Counted from the stretch's first letter, positions 1 to 11,800 are shown. The stretch: DNA of 64,000 nucleotides from Omphiscola glabra (GCA_964017045.1 OZ024807.1:17639813-17703812), one strand, 5' to 3'. The notes: generated by a model from the sequence alone, not told the origin. Translations and numbers: made by a program.

Positions 1-307
1 AGGCAGTTCCGGCTCATACCTGCGAGAAGCTAGTATAGGAACTGCTCATTCCTGCCAAAGACAATCAGGGACTGGAACAATCTTTCAAAAGGAACAGTTG
101 AGGCGACAACACTTGACTCATTTGCGTCTATTGCCTCAGGCCTTCCAACCCCCAGTGCATGATACCCTCAAACAGTTACTCTTGTAACCAGTGAAATATC
201 CTCATCAACACCAGGCACAGAAACATTGCAAATCCCATCTACATTCATAGGCGCCATAATGATCAATAAATTGATTGTGGGCCTTTAATATATAGAAGAA
301 GAAGAAA
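1..307 (+). mobile_element. Non-LTR retrotransposon (LINE) 3' end, decayed
   Basis: Frame 1 encodes the C-terminal tail of a LINE reverse transcriptase: RQFRLIPARS, an in-frame stop at 31-33, then a segment containing FLPKTIRDWNNLSKG and ending in LPTPSA with a stop at 160-162. The ~140 bp after it behave as a 3' UTR ending in a short GAA-rich run near 290-307, which looks like a simple-repeat tail. The 5' part of the element lies outside the window. It probably sits in an intron of, or just upstream of, the unnamed gene that follows. Confidence 0.75.
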
Positions 308-454
308 GAACTAGTTGCAATTTTATTAGAGTGGATAGTGAATCTGTTGGAATTAAATTACTTACTTTTAAATTATTTAGTGAAATTTCAGTACTTGCAG
401 CTTCAAACAGTTTTTAAATAGTCTCCAATAGTCTGGAATCCAAATACTACATAG

Positions 455-535
455 TATCAAATCAAAATTTTTATCAATGAGCTGAGACATGCACTTGGAT
501 TTATTGATGCAGGAGAAACCATTCTCTCAGATGAT
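455..535 (+). CDS. Unnamed gene, exon a
   Basis: 27 codons in phase 0 ending at a strong GTAAGT donor; encodes ELRHALGFIDAGETILSDD near its end. The acceptor (ACATAG before 455) is the weaker edge; an alternative start at 479 after AATGAG is possible. Confidence 0.5.
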
Positions 536-2801
536 GTAAGTTGATCCACACAAAACAATAATTTTCAAATCAGAGTGTTTTGTATTTGGAAAATCATCTT
601 CTTTTGGTGATGCATGCAATTTGGCTAATTCCATGTCTTGGCATTACTCTTTGAGAATGTTGTCAGGCTGCAAAACTATGAATCCCAGCTGGAGATCAGT
701 AGAAGCTCTGCCTATATCATAAGAAAATGGCAGGGTGAGAAAAACAAACTGGTTCACAATAAACCGTTTGTCTTTCAAGATCTTGGGCTGTGCTACGAAT
801 TTTAGCAGTTATATTCCAACACTCATGAAATGACTGGACTTTGTTGTAAGGCCAGATTTTTCTGAGAATTGATGATCTATATTAGCATATCCGGTATATC
901 ATTAAATATGGGCTTTGAAAATTCACAATGAGTTCTGTTCGAAAATAAGCAGTGGATTCATTTTTTAAAAATTTGCTTTGATTATTATAACAATAAGACA
1001 ATATATACACTGTAATTATTAATTTTCAAAGATTTTACAGATACTGGTAATAATTTGTAAATTTTAGAAAACATTAATCCAGTTCCCTGAAGGTTTTACT
1101 AGCTGCATCAAACGTTGCAGCGGGCTGCACATTTCCCACCCGTTATAAGTATTGCATAGAAAATATTACACTTATAAATATGTTATTCTAAAGTTGGATA
1201 ACTGTATTATCTTGGTTCTTCTAAAGTTGGATAAGTGAATAATCTCTCTTCCTGTTATTGGCTACTGTAGGACTGTTCTATTTTATCTCTCAGTCCTGTT
1301 CATAATAACATTGACAGTTTTAGTGGAGAATTTATCTTTGACTTTTAAATAACAAATTTATCTCTTCTTATGCCTAAAATAAACTGTTTTAGGGTCAGGG
1401 CCATTCTGCACACAGCTGTTGGATCGTGGGGTACCACTAAAAGTTGAAGGTGCCATGACATTTACACCAGAGAGTAAATCAGAGCAAAGCTTTGCCATGT
1501 GTCCCATTGGGTCAGTTCATGGCTTGGAATACAAGGTTTGTAGCTGTTGGGTCAGTTAAGGGTTACATACAAGGTTTGTTGCTACTGGGTCAATTAAGGG
1601 TTACATACAAGGTTTGTTGCTACTGGGTCAATTAAGGGTTACATACAAGGTTTGTTGCTACTGGATCAGTTAAGGGTTACATACAAGGTTTGTTGCTACT
1701 GGGTCAGTTAAGGGTTACATACAAGGTTTGTTGCTACTGGGTCACAAGATGATGATATGGAGCAATGGTTCTGAACCAGTTTCATTAAATGTAACCCATA
1801 CACTCACTGAGCAGCATTATGCACCCCTTGCAAGTTGGTAATGGAACAGTTTTACATCATTTATCCCTTATGGGTCCATGTACTCCTGTTTTAGAACCTG
1901 CCTACAAGAGAATTGATTTCACTGGCTAAATACATGATTGTTTAATATTAGCAGGTTATATTTGATCAGATTGTTTGCATTCCCTAGACTTTTTTTTATG
2001 TAACTCTTTATATTATAGCCAACTCATTTTTATATAAGCTCTTAAGTTTAGACTGCTATGAATGACAACTTTTGGATGTCATAAATTATCTAAGTCCAAG
2101 TTAAAAAAATACAATTACTGTATGTTTCCCCTTTGACCTGCTATAAATTAGATTATATTTTATGTTAACAGGTTGTCGTGTGTATACCCAGTGCCTGTGA
2201 CCTACCAGAAACGACTGAACTCAATGAAGGCATCATAGAAGGCAAGAGGGGACCTTTGGTTACATATAGGCGACTGCCTTTTGCACAGACAATTATAAGG
2301 AAGAGACAAAACGAACTAATTTTGGGTCCAAATTTCTGCACATGTTTTCTACCAGGAAGCCAAGCACTACAGCATCAACGCAGAAGTGAAGTCAGCTGCC
2401 AGGGAAATGCTGGACCAAAGAGTGATAAGATTAGAATATCCACGCACGTCCACGGCAACTATGTGAAAAATCAGCCCACAGACCTATTGTATGAACAGGT
2501 CATTGATGGATCTCCCAGCACTGTCGACCCTAATCATCAGATGACACCAGCATCTACAGAAGAAATCACCCCAGACATGGTGCAAGAAGCAAACAGTGAT
2601 TCAAGAGATCATTCACCAGAGAAGTGTTTGGAGAGGCTCAAGGAGAAAGTTTGTGGACGCTGCAGCACTGATAAGTGTGTGTGCAAATATTTTAGACCAG
2701 TTGAACTAGTTGCACTCCACAGACTGGATCCATGGGACAAGGCTTATGTGCTCATGAGTGCGTCTCGATGTACATCTCAGTTAATTTTAGTTTTACCCTG
2801 A
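455..2801 (+). CDS. Unnamed protein-coding gene, last four recognisable exons (3' part)
   Basis: Proposed CDS join(455..535, 656..734, 1393..1535, 2172..2801). The phases chain without conflict (0/0, 0/1, 1/0, 0/stop) and give 310 codons plus stop. Splice sites seen: donors GTAAGT at 536, GTGAGA at 735 and GTTTGT at 1536; acceptors TAG, GAG, TAG and CAG. The peptide includes ELRHALGFIDAGET, QLLDRGVPLKVEGAM and, near the C-terminus, a cysteine cluster VCGRCSTDKCVCKYF (C-x2-C-x4-C-x-C), possibly metal-binding. I do not recognise the family. The 5' part of the gene is missing, so no start codon is assigned. The last intron contains a 38-bp minisatellite that grew out of the end of the third exon. 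Confidence 0.7.
656..734 (+). CDS. Unnamed gene, exon b
   Basis: 26 codons plus one base. Acceptor CTTTGAG, donor G|GTGAGA. Encodes NVVRLQNYESQLEIS and ends IIRKWQ. The leftover G joins GG of the next exon to form a glycine codon, which is what supports this small exon. Confidence 0.6.
1393..1535 (+). CDS. Unnamed gene, exon c
   Basis: Begins after TTTTAG and is open in only one useful frame (SGPFCTQLLDRGVPLKVEG...HGLEYK). It ends AAG|GTTTGT. The last ~27 bp of this exon plus its donor are the first unit of the minisatellite in the following intron. Confidence 0.7.
1509..1745 (+). repeat. 38-bp minisatellite seeded on an exon/intron boundary (~6 units)
   Basis: Units share GGGTCARTTAAGGGTTACAT then ACAAGGTTTGTTGCTACT. 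The potential donor ACAAG|GTTTG recurs at exactly 38-bp spacing: GT at 1536 (the real donor), 1574, 1612, 1650, 1688 and 1726. The first unit overlaps the coding end of exon c and is the most divergent. Confidence 0.9.
2172..2801 (+). CDS. Unnamed gene, terminal exon
   Basis: Acceptor TTAACAG at 2165-2171, then 209 codons and TGA at 2799-2801. The middle is polar and low in hydrophobic runs (PSTVDPNHQMTPASTEE), probably disordered; the end carries the Cys cluster VCGRCSTDKCVCKYF followed by a hydrophobic tail. No membrane segment is obvious. Confidence 0.75.
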   Translation, partial: VVVCIPSACDLPETTELNEGIIEGKRGPLVTYRRLPFAQTIIRKRQNELILGPNFCTCFLPGSQALQHQRRSEVSCQGNAGPKSDKIRISTHVHGNYVKNQPTDLLYEQVIDGSPSTVDPNHQMTPASTEEITPDMVQEANSDSRDHSPEKCLERLKEKVCGRCSTDKCVCKYFRPVELVALHRLDPWDKAYVLMSASRCTSQLILVLP

Positions 2802-2885
2802 AATGGGCTTCTTAAACTATTTGAGGATCTTACTTTTAAAAAAAAAAAAAAATGAGATGAAAACAACTTAAAAAATTTGTTCAAG

Positions 2886-2891
2886 AATAAA
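2886..2891 (+). promoter_or_regulatory. Candidate polyadenylation signal AATAAA
   Basis: AATAAA 85 bp after the stop codon of the unnamed + strand gene. It lies downstream of an A14 run at about 2838. Position is plausible for 3'-end formation, but AATAAA is common in this AT-rich DNA. Confidence 0.4.
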
Positions 2892-3531
2892 ATGGCTGAC
2901 CGACCAAAATAAGTATGAGAAAAATCGCCAGCTCTCGAGAAGGAAACTAATGGTGATATTCTGTCTCAACACTGGCAACAGCTGATTGCACCATCATTTA
3001 TTCCACAAATTTAAGATGAACTATTTTATGTGAATGTGTGACAGAAAGTGCCATTATCAGTACCCAGGCAGAGAATGTCTGGTCCCAGCCAACAACATTA
3101 CAAACCTGCAGGAGTCTCCAGGTGAAAGCCTTTTTTGTGTGTGTGAGGGTGTCTGCAGCAGGTGTGTATATTTTTAAAGCAGTTAATGTTTAAACATGTC
3201 AAAACAATCATGACATCTAAACTTTAAATGCGTGCTTCATCTATGATGTGAATATTTCTTTTGACCATGACATGGCTGGGCTTGAGTCAGTGCCTACAAA
3301 AGGAAACATTTCAGTCCTTCAAGTGTTTTCAACAATTGTCCCCTCTTTTATTTCCTGGCCACTTTAACGTTCTACTTGTTTACAAAACTACTTTCCCTTG
3401 TGTAAAATTTGGCCATAAAGATTAAATTTTAAAATGAATCCTAGCTAGACTGATGGATTGGTGCAATGGTGTTGGTACATGAGTTGGCCATGATGACACC
3501 TGAGCACCCCTCCTCCACCCGATTTATTGAT
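2892..3531. other. 3' flank / intergenic, no gene seen
   Basis: No conserved coding frame or transposon end recognised; short GT-rich run near 3137-3150. Confidence 0.5.
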
Positions 3532-3608
3532 CAAATTGGGGTTGGCACATCAAATGGGGGTTGGCACATCAAATGGGGGTTGGCACATCAAATGGGGGTT
3601 GGCACATG
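3532..3608. repeat. 19-bp tandem repeat (4 units)
   Basis: Unit GGGGTTGGCACATCAAATG, near-perfect copies. Confidence 0.9.
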
Positions 3609-3889
3609 TTCACACTCAAGCATTCATGACGGAAACTATTTGATGGAAATAATAGTTAACCAATATTTCATTGTGAATGCATCTATTATTAATTTATGTG
3701 TCCTCCTATTCCATTTTTTTTGTATGGAAAATAAGATGTGTAAAAATTATGTGGTCTGTCAGTGATAGAATTGTTAAAGTTACAAAATATCTTTTATTAT
3801 TTGTGTATGTTTGCTATGTTGGGAAGATTTATCTAGATATATGGCATCCTTCCGTCTTCACGAGACGATGGAGTAGCTATATTGTAGTC

Positions 3890-5031
3890 CTACACTTCGA
3901 TGAGTGGCTCACTAGGCCAATCCTGGAATGACAATCTCGTCTGCATTTCACGCAGGAGAATGATGATTCCCTCGTTAGTTTTGGCCTTCCGTGCTGTTCT
4001 TTTTCTTGCAAGGGCTTCGTTCCGCACATTTTCTGCCTTTTTCACTCCTTCGTTCACTGCCGTTCGCCAGCTGGAACGTTGTTCGGCAATGATCTCCCAT
4101 TTGTTGACTTCAATGTTCGCTTCCTTCATGCTCTTTTTGCAAACGTCCTTATATCTCAGGCGAGGCCGTCCAATAAGTCTTGTCCCTTCTGCCAACTCTC
4201 CATACAACAGCATCTTTGGAATACGGCCTTCCTCCATTCTCCTTACATGGCCTAACCAGCGAAGGCGCTTCTTGCTAAGAGCGGAGAATATGCTACACAT
4301 TTTGGAACGTTCCAACACCTCTGTGTTAGTCACCTTGTCCTGCCATCGGATGCGTAGAATGCGACGCAGACATCGTTGATGGAAGCTGTTGAGTTTCCGC
4401 TCGAGACTGGTATATGTGGTCCACACTTCACTGCCATATAAGAGCGTACTAAGCACGCATGCCTGATAGACACTTAGCTTTGTTTTTTCAGTTAGATTGA
4501 GATTATTCCACACCCGCTTATTCAGTTTAGCCATAGTTGCTGCTGCTTTTGCGATCCTGATGTTTATCTCTTCATCAATGGAGAGAGAACTAGAAATATT
4601 GGATCCAAGGTATGTGAAATGCTCCGACAGATTATGGCCCTCAATAGTTATAATTGGAGGGGACGGCGCTTCTTGCATCATGACATGAGTTTTCTGTAGA
4701 CTAATTAACAATCCAAACTCTTTACAAGCGTATGATAGACGATTAACTAGCCGCTGAAGACCTTCTTGTGTGTGAGATGTTATGGCGGCATCGTCAGCGA
4801 ACAGCAGTTCACGAATTAGTACACTTTTTACTTTGGTCTTTGCATGAAGGCGAGCGATATTGAACAGCCTACCATCAGATCTGGTATGTATGTACACTCC
4901 ATCATTACATACAAATTGAAAGCAAACTGAAGGAGCATCTAGAAGAAAATGGAGAAGAGAGTTTGTGCCAGTACACAACCCTGTTTTACTCCGCTGCTGA
5001 CTGGGAATGCCTCAGAGACAGCGCCATTGAA
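3890..5031 (-). pseudogene. LINE reverse transcriptase, C-terminal half
   Basis: Minus-strand frames read FPVSSGVKQGCVLAQTLF, then after a stop/frameshift near 4930 DGVYIHTRSDGRLFN, LLFADDAAITSH (RT motif C as FADD) and the typical thumb/C-terminal features LLYGSEVWTTY, LNSFHQRCLRRILRIRWQD and RWLGHVRRMEEGRIPK. Stop at 3890-3892. Confidence 0.85.
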
Positions 5032-5469
5032 TGTCTGTGTTGGGAAAAAGGTCACATTCCCCAGGACATGAGAGACGCTAACATCGTAACATTGTACAAA
5101 AATAAAGGGGACCGAAGTGATTGTAATAACTACCGAGGAATTTCTCTCCTTGGTTTAGTGGGAAAGACCTTTGCCCATGTTGCCTTAAAACGATTGCAGA
5201 GTCTGGCTAACCGCATCTATCCATAGTCCCAGTGTGGCTTCCGGAGTGGGCGCTCAACTATAGACATGATATTCTCATTACGCCAAATGCAGGAGAAGTG
5301 TCGTGAACAGCATATGCCTCTTTATATCGCTTTCATAGATCTGACAAAGGCATTCGACTTGGTAAGTCAGAATGGCCTGTTCAGTATCTTACAAAGAATA
5401 GGTTGTCCCCCACGACTGCTCACAATCATACAATCATTTCACAAAAACATGCACAGCACAGTCACATTT
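5029..5469 (+). pseudogene. LINE reverse transcriptase, N-terminal half (inverted piece)
   Basis: Reads CWEKGHIPQDMRDANIV, NNYRGISLLGLVGKTFA, a TAG at 5224-5226, then SQCGFRSGRSTIDMIFSLRQ and motif A IAFIDLTKAFD, ending MHSTVTF at the outer breakpoint. Confidence 0.85.
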
Positions 5470-5475
5470 ATCTAG

Positions 5476-5703
5476 ATGATGTGTGAAGAACAAGTGACTT
5501 ATGGATGATGTGTGGAGAACAAGTGACTTATGAATGATGTGTGGAGTACAAGTTACTTATGGATGATGTGTGGAGTACAAGTGACATGGATGATGTGTGG
5601 AGTACAAGTGACTTATGAATGATGTGTGGAGAATAAATGACTTATGGATGATGTGTGGAGTACAAGTGACTTATGGATGATGTGTGGAGAACAAGTGATT
5701 TAA
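5476..5703. repeat. 29-bp minisatellite (~8 units)
   Basis: Unit ATGATGTGTGGAGTACAAGT followed by GACTTATGG, starting immediately at the outer end of the inverted LINE segment. Confidence 0.9.
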
Positions 5704-6701
5704 ACAACTGAATTCATGTTTATAAATACTTATTGGTTTACAAAAATAAGGCAAATGGTAATCATACATAAAAGCTTTATAATACTTATATCTATAGTTC
5801 GAGGCAGTAAGTGCATATGGCTCTGAAGCTTATACTGAACCCCCCAAGGGTCTAGAATCAGCTTAGTAATCTGTATTCAAATAGCAATAGCTCACCAAAC
5901 AATGGTGGACACAATGCTTAAATGTCCCATCTACTAAAGTTACTTCACAAAACACGCATTCAAGCACTTAAAATATTCCACATTAGTAGTGATACCACCC
6001 CACCCCCCCCCCCCTTTTTTTTTGCCACTGAACTATATAAAAAAAAAAAATTCTAATGTCCTACCCCTTTTGGCACTGCAGATTTATAACACCCTATTTA
6101 AATGTGAGACTATTTCCATACAACAAAAGAAAATATTACGCAGCAAATGAACTTGCTGTACCGGTACTTTTAAGATTCTCATTTAGTGCAGTTATCTGGA
6201 ATTTATTTAGTGAAATCAGCGCCATCTGGTAGTGTTAGTGACATTGTTACATAGAGAATGTACTGTAATTGAATAGTATACATGCTCTAATCCTTACATT
6301 CTTCACCCTGTCCTGTAAGTGTAATGTTATGCTATAGTAAACATTGTGTATTCCTACTCGTAATGCATTACCCTTTAAGAGTTAGAGGAACTTGTATTGC
6401 ACAACATTAGCTTATTAACAGAATTTTCTGATTTAAAGGTTATCATCTCATTCTTGTAGAAGTAGAAGCCTAGTGTCAAGAAAAGCCTCATATTCTGGGT
6501 ACTGGAATGTAACATGAGGTTTCTAATTTTGAAATCAATTATTTTTTTTTTTAATTGCCCCAGTCACTCTCCAAATGTATATAGTGTATTGTAATGTTAG
6601 AATAATGGTACTTTATTTTACCTGTTAGGATAATGGTACTTTATTTTACCTATCAGTTTTATTGTGTGGTAAGTGTATTGATTGTTGCATCTTATATAAT
6701 C
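5704..6701. other. Spacer without genes
   Basis: AT-rich; homopolymer runs C13/T9 at 6003-6024 and A10 near 6041. No coding frame or repeat family recognised. Confidence 0.5.
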
Positions 6702-6709
6702 CAATAAAG

Positions 6710-6905
6710 CAGCGGCTCTCAACATGTGGGTCGCGACCCCTTTGGGGGTCAAACGACCCTTTCCCAGGGGTCGCCTAAGACCATCAGAAAACACATATAC
6801 TCTACAGTTATGAAGTAACAACGAAAATAATTTTATGGCGGGGGTTTCCACAACATGAGAAACTGTATTAAAGGGTCGTGGGATTAGAAAGGTTGAGAAC
6901 CACTG
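6710..6905 (+). mobile_element. SPIN-like non-autonomous hAT element with perfect 8-bp TSD
   Basis: 196 bp beginning CAGCGGCTCTCAAC and ending GTTGAGAACCACTG, so the termini form an imperfect inverted repeat CAGYGGYTCTCAAC. It is flanked by identical 8-bp target duplications CAATAAAG at 6702-6709 and 6906-6913. The interior (GTGGGTCGCGACCCCTTTGG, GGGGTCGCCTAAGACCATC, GTATTAAAGGGTCGTGG) matches my memory of the SPIN (Space Invader) hAT family. No coding capacity; an internally deleted, MITE-like copy. Confidence 0.88.
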
Positions 6906-6913
6906 CAATAAAG

Positions 6914-7436
6914 GAATAAAAATTTTGGGGAGGGGGGATCTGAGTTTCCCAGCTCTTTGTGGACATACCGAAAATCTTAATGTTTTTCCCACCCTCCCTG
7001 AAGGGGAAAAAATCGATTCCCAGAATGACCACCTTGCTATTCATACCCAGAGTGTTGGATTCAAATATATATCAGAATGCCCTGTTTCGATAGCTTCTTT
7101 GATTTTGGGGTGGACGCTATTAATATCAATTGGCTCCTTATTTGGGTGCCTATGACCATCCCCAGGGGGCAGTTAGTATCCTATAGATGCTGGTGGGTTG
7201 TTGCAAATGGAGGCATCCTCACTGTCACCCTCTTGACAACTTTTCTTCAAAGTTGCTGGGTTGGTATTTTGTATTCTTTGAGTATTGTACTTTATCAGTA
7301 TGTTTTCTTTTTAAGTTGGTGTATTATTTGAATGAAGGAAAGAAAGAAAGCAGAAATAACCTGCCAAACTTTGAGGGCCTCAATGCATGACCTTCCCATC
7401 AACTAAAGTTACTTGTCAAAACGTGCATTCAAGAAA
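6914..7436. other. Spacer without genes
   Basis: No supported coding frame. Short GAAA-type runs near 7335-7350. Confidence 0.45.
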
Positions 7437-8178
7437 TGCACTTTATTAGAATACCAACTACTGCCACTCTATCAGAATTTACCAGCCTGCTCTGTCGCCT
7501 GTTACAAAATTGAAAGAAATCACTCTTAAGTCAGTATTGTTGCTATTAGAGTGAAATTTTTATGGTACATGATGACTGTTTTTTTTTTTGCGCTTGAGAA
7601 ATACTTTAGATGTCTTGTGTTAGAATACCAATTAGTGCCATTCTATCAGAATTTACCAGCGTGCCCCCCCTGACTTACAGTCAGTATTGTTGCTAATAGA
7701 GTGAACTTCCATGGTACATGATGACTGTTGTGCTTGAGAAATACATTAGATGTCTTGTGTTAGAATACCAATTAGTGCCATTCTATCAGAATTTACCAGC
7801 GTGCCCCCCCTGACTTACAGTCAGTATTGTTGCTAATAGAGTGAACTTCCATGGTACATGATGACTGTTGTGCTTGAGAAATACATTAGATGTCTTGTGT
7901 TAGAATACCAATTAGTGCCATTCTATCAGAATTTACCAGCGTGCCCCCCTGACTTACAGTCAGTATTGTTGCTAATAGAGTGAACTTCCATGGTACATGA
8001 TGACTGTTGTGCTTGAGAAATACATTAGATGTCTTGTGTTAGAATACCAATTAGTGCCATTCTATCAGAATTTACCAGCGTGCCCCCCTGACTTACAGTC
8101 AGTATTGTTGCTAATAGAGTGAACTTCCATGGTACATGATGACTGTTGTGCTTGAGAAATACATTAGATGTCTTGTGC
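7437..8178. repeat. ~140-bp tandem repeat (5 units)
   Basis: Four near-identical units (TGTCTTGTGT at 7611, 7751, 7891, 8030, then 8169; spacing 140,140,139,139) and one diverged unit upstream from about 7437. Each has TTAGAATACCAATTAGTGCC and ATGGTACATGATGACTGTTG. Units differ mostly in C-run length, indicating recent expansion. Confidence 0.9.
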
Positions 8179-8336
8179 TAAATTGTTCTAGTTTAAAAAT
8201 GTTTGTCTTTTATAATATTTATGTATATGCTGATGAGTATGTTGTAATCAAAAAAACATTTCCATTTTTTTGAATAAATAAAAGAATCTTATCCTATCTT
8301 CTGGGAATTTTAATTTGTGTGCCTTAGAATTAGAAG

Positions 8337-8803
8337 GTGCAAAATTCTGCAGCACGCATTGTGTCGCTGAAAAACAGATCAGACCACATCACCCCAGTTC
8401 TACGAGATCTCCATTGGGTTCCTGTGAGTGAGCGCATTGACTACAAGATTCTTTCCTTGGCGTACGGCTGCATAGAAGGCTCTGCACCGGAATATCTGAA
8501 AGAACTGCTTTATAAACATGTAACCTTAAGAATCTGCGGTCCTCAACTCAGTCCTTACTGAAAATTCCCAGTGTGGATGAACACAGAAAAAAGTCGTACG
8601 GAGTGCACTCTTTTGAAGCGGTAGCGCCAAATTTATGGAATATTTTACCTCCATCTTTGAGGAGTACTGAAAAGGACAGTAAATCATTTGGGAAACATTT
8701 AAAGACTTTTTTGTTTAATAGATTTGATGACACCAGAGCGCAGTGAGCATGCTAAAGTAGCATGGATGCCAGCGCTATAGAAGTATCCAATCAATCAATC
8801 AAT
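8337..8803 (+). mobile_element. LINE (CR1/L2-like) 3' end, frameshifted
   Basis: Encodes the RT C-terminal region: QNSAARIVSLKNRSDHITP, LHWVPVSERIDYKILSLAY, then after a frameshift near 8525 LRSSTQSLLKIP, VAPNLWNILPPSLRST and LKTFLFNRF with TGA at 8744-8746. A short 3' UTR follows, ending in an AATC-type tail (CAATCAATCAATCAATA). Clade assignment is from memory of the QNSAAR and HWLPV motifs. Confidence 0.8.
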
Positions 8804-11800
8804 AATTTTTTGTGATTTGTATTTTTTACCAATCAGATTTTTTGGGCTTAATTTGCATTCTTTAATCATTGTATTTTAGAAATTAACCAATCATTTTTCT
8901 TTCAATTCAGGGCATTTATTTATCTAAATTATTTGGGGGTGAGAATGTTTTTTCAAATGTCCCTATCTATGTTTCATGTTAGTTGCAACAATATATTAAA
9001 CCAGGTATTTCATTAATGTAGTTCATATTTCATTTAAAGTTGAATATAGTCAAAATGTAACATCCAATCAGTGATTTATCATTTATATAACTACAACAAG
9101 TTTTATAAAAGGGACATTAATTTTTTTTGTGAGTTTAACAAGTTTGATAGATTCAATTATTTAGACCTATAACTTAGTTATGACTAATTTCTGTTACATA
9201 AAACAAGATGGTTAAAACAAATTTGAAATAGAAATCTTGCCTACTATTATAGTCGAATAATAAAGTGATCTAAGTTAGATATCTCATATTCTGTATAGTG
9301 AAATAAAGTAAGAGCCAATATTCAAACAAAGTTGATAGTATTAGTATGTTATTGAATACCTTTATTATGAAATAAACATCACATTCCATATGGTTTGTGA
9401 CTAATTTTGATATTTAAATGTCTGCTCCAAATGTTTGTTGAAACCTATCAAATCGTAGACATAGACGTTGAGTCCTTTCAACTTGTACACTGAGTTACTT
9501 AGAGTACTTCAGAAAACCCCTTGGTAAATGTAGTGATATGGTCCATCTATCTATCCCTCACCCTAACCTGAACCCTAAATCTATAAACAAAGGGCAGTGA
9601 CTCCGTACAGGGACCACATATCTGAATCAGCCAACCCCTTTATTTTTGCTTGAAAGATTTATGTTGTGTCATATTTTAAAAAGTACTACTTAAAAAGAGC
9701 CTTTACAAAATTGTATGAAATTGTAGTACTTTGACAAATATCTTTGATGTTAAATTACAAGAATTGTAGAACGTAGTCCTCTATAGTGTTATAATTAGGG
9801 CCATAGCTGTGCTGGCCAACGTGGTGGTGCCTCAAGTGAAAGGATGTGACCTAAGTATTAGTGGCCAGAAAATATTTAGTCGTACAAGTACAAGTCTCAA
9901 TAAGTAGAGCCAGTATAAATAAGGCTGTCTGATTGTCCTTGTTCTGATCTTAGTTCAAACCTGGCTGGACTGCTAAGTATCTGTATATTTTAATTGTTCA
10001 GTTGTTATCATTGAATATTTAATCCAACACAATTTTAAAAAAAGCTCAGCTGCTTTGCAAATCAAAATTGTCTCATTACAGGAAATGATTTGTATTGGTG
10101 ACGAGCTATACAACATTTAATCTGTACTAGCCTCAAGGGGAGATCGACAGAGTTGTCATGAATGCTAGGGGATATACACAAGGAGAGATAAACAGAGTAT
10201 GGTTGCCAAAATAGGGCAAAGTAATACCTCACTCTAAAGTTTCTCACATTGTCAGCTTATTGTTGTAATGTACTAGTGCTTACACTTACAGACATGAATG
10301 ATCACATGACTCAAGAGGCAAGCAAAACACAAATTGTGGCTGAGGCTGTGAAACTTGTTAAGTGATTCAGAAACTCATTAATGAAGCTCAAAGAGGTTAA
10401 ATGAATATAGAGTGCACGGTTCTTGAATATAGAGTGCACGGTTCTTGAGAGAAGAAATGCGTCTTAATTATCCTGGAACGAAAAATGAAACTTTACACCA
10501 CAAGATATTCTTTCCAAGGAAGTATTTAGTACATGTGACTTTCTTTGAAGCCAAACAGATCATTAGACATTTGAAAATGTACATGGTTCAAAATATTGGA
10601 TGTTAATGTTTTAATGGATGCAGATAAGGAATTGAAACACCTGAAGGATTGGGCTATGCTACTAAAGAAACAGCACAAAGTTGTAAAAACAAATAAAAGA
10701 AAAGAAACCTTAAAGTGAAACATGCAACATCCATTCCATTTGAAAAGCTGCCCAAAACCTAAAAATGTTCATGATATAATAAATGATTTGCCTTGCTGAA
10801 GCCAGAATGGTCTGTCTCTCACAGTCTTAAACATATTTTTTTGAGTTCAATGTAAAAAAAATAATCTAATTAAGGAAATGCTGTAATATCAGTAATGTCA
10901 TGCAACAGAGATTTTAACATGTTAAGATCAGAAATAAAAAGTCCAGTTTTTGCTTCGCATCCAGCTGTAATTTATTCTTTTAAAACAAATTCTTATTCTG
11001 TATATAGATAGCAAGCGCAGATTTACTACTGCTTATTAAAAATGTTCGTATTAAACTTTCTGATCCTGTAGTTATCCTTTTATTTTTATCGCATTTTTCT
11101 TGTTTCTTGTTGAGGTAAAAAAGGGAGGATAGTCAAGGATAAATATTAAGAAAATTATATTAGCTAAGGGATAGAAATATTTAGTTTCCAGGGTCCCCAC
11201 ATTGACTGCTACGGTCCTGCTTATTTATCAAGTAAATTTGTTCCAATAAAATGATGTCTCTTTGACTTGGATAGAAATGTAATTAACTTTTTACTAAATC
11301 TAAAAAAAACAAAACAAATTTTAACACTAGGAAAGACAAACTCCACCTTTTACAGTGTTGATGTTGCTGAAGAATATTATCACAATGGTTAGGCCAATAC
11401 TATGAATTTATTTCAAGGGTTTGTAGCTTTTATTGAAACCATTACAGACCATCTCAGGCTCATCAGTGTGTAAATGTGTCTTGCTTTGCTTTCATTTACA
11501 CTAACCCAAAGATGTCAAATTAAATCTAGAGCCTTGATAACTTTTATGGGTTTTTCCTAAATAAATATTTAAATTACAAAAACTAAAATGTATTTTTCTC
11601 TTCTGCCAAAAAGCTGCAGTCAATCCACAAATAAATCATTTCTTCCAAATAGGCTCATTCAAATAAATAATAAGCCTAACAAATAAACAGTTTATTTATT
11701 TACTATTTATTTACTTCAAATATACCGATACTTTGTATAGACAAATCTTCCAGTATTTTATTACAATAAAATGTATTTTATTGGCAACAAGTACAAATTA

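Larger units (their letters stand above)
3830..5475 (-). mobile_element. LINE with 5' inversion (twin-priming structure)
   Basis: One non-LTR element whose 3' part lies on the minus strand (about 5031 down to 3830) and whose adjoining upstream part is inverted on the plus strand (5029-5469). The plus segment carries the reverse transcriptase N-terminal half, ending at MHSTVTF just after motif A (FIDLTKAFD). The minus segment starts with FNGAVSEAFPVSSGVKQGC and continues through motif C (FADDAA) to the C-terminus. The two halves are colinear in the protein with no more than about one codon lost or duplicated, as expected when a second primer starts inside the same RNA. The outer edge abuts a 29-bp minisatellite. 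In-frame stops show that it is dead. Confidence 0.85.

Noticed and set aside
3900..4379. 159-codon frame on the plus strand
   Set aside because: Antisense shadow of the LINE reverse transcriptase on the minus strand.
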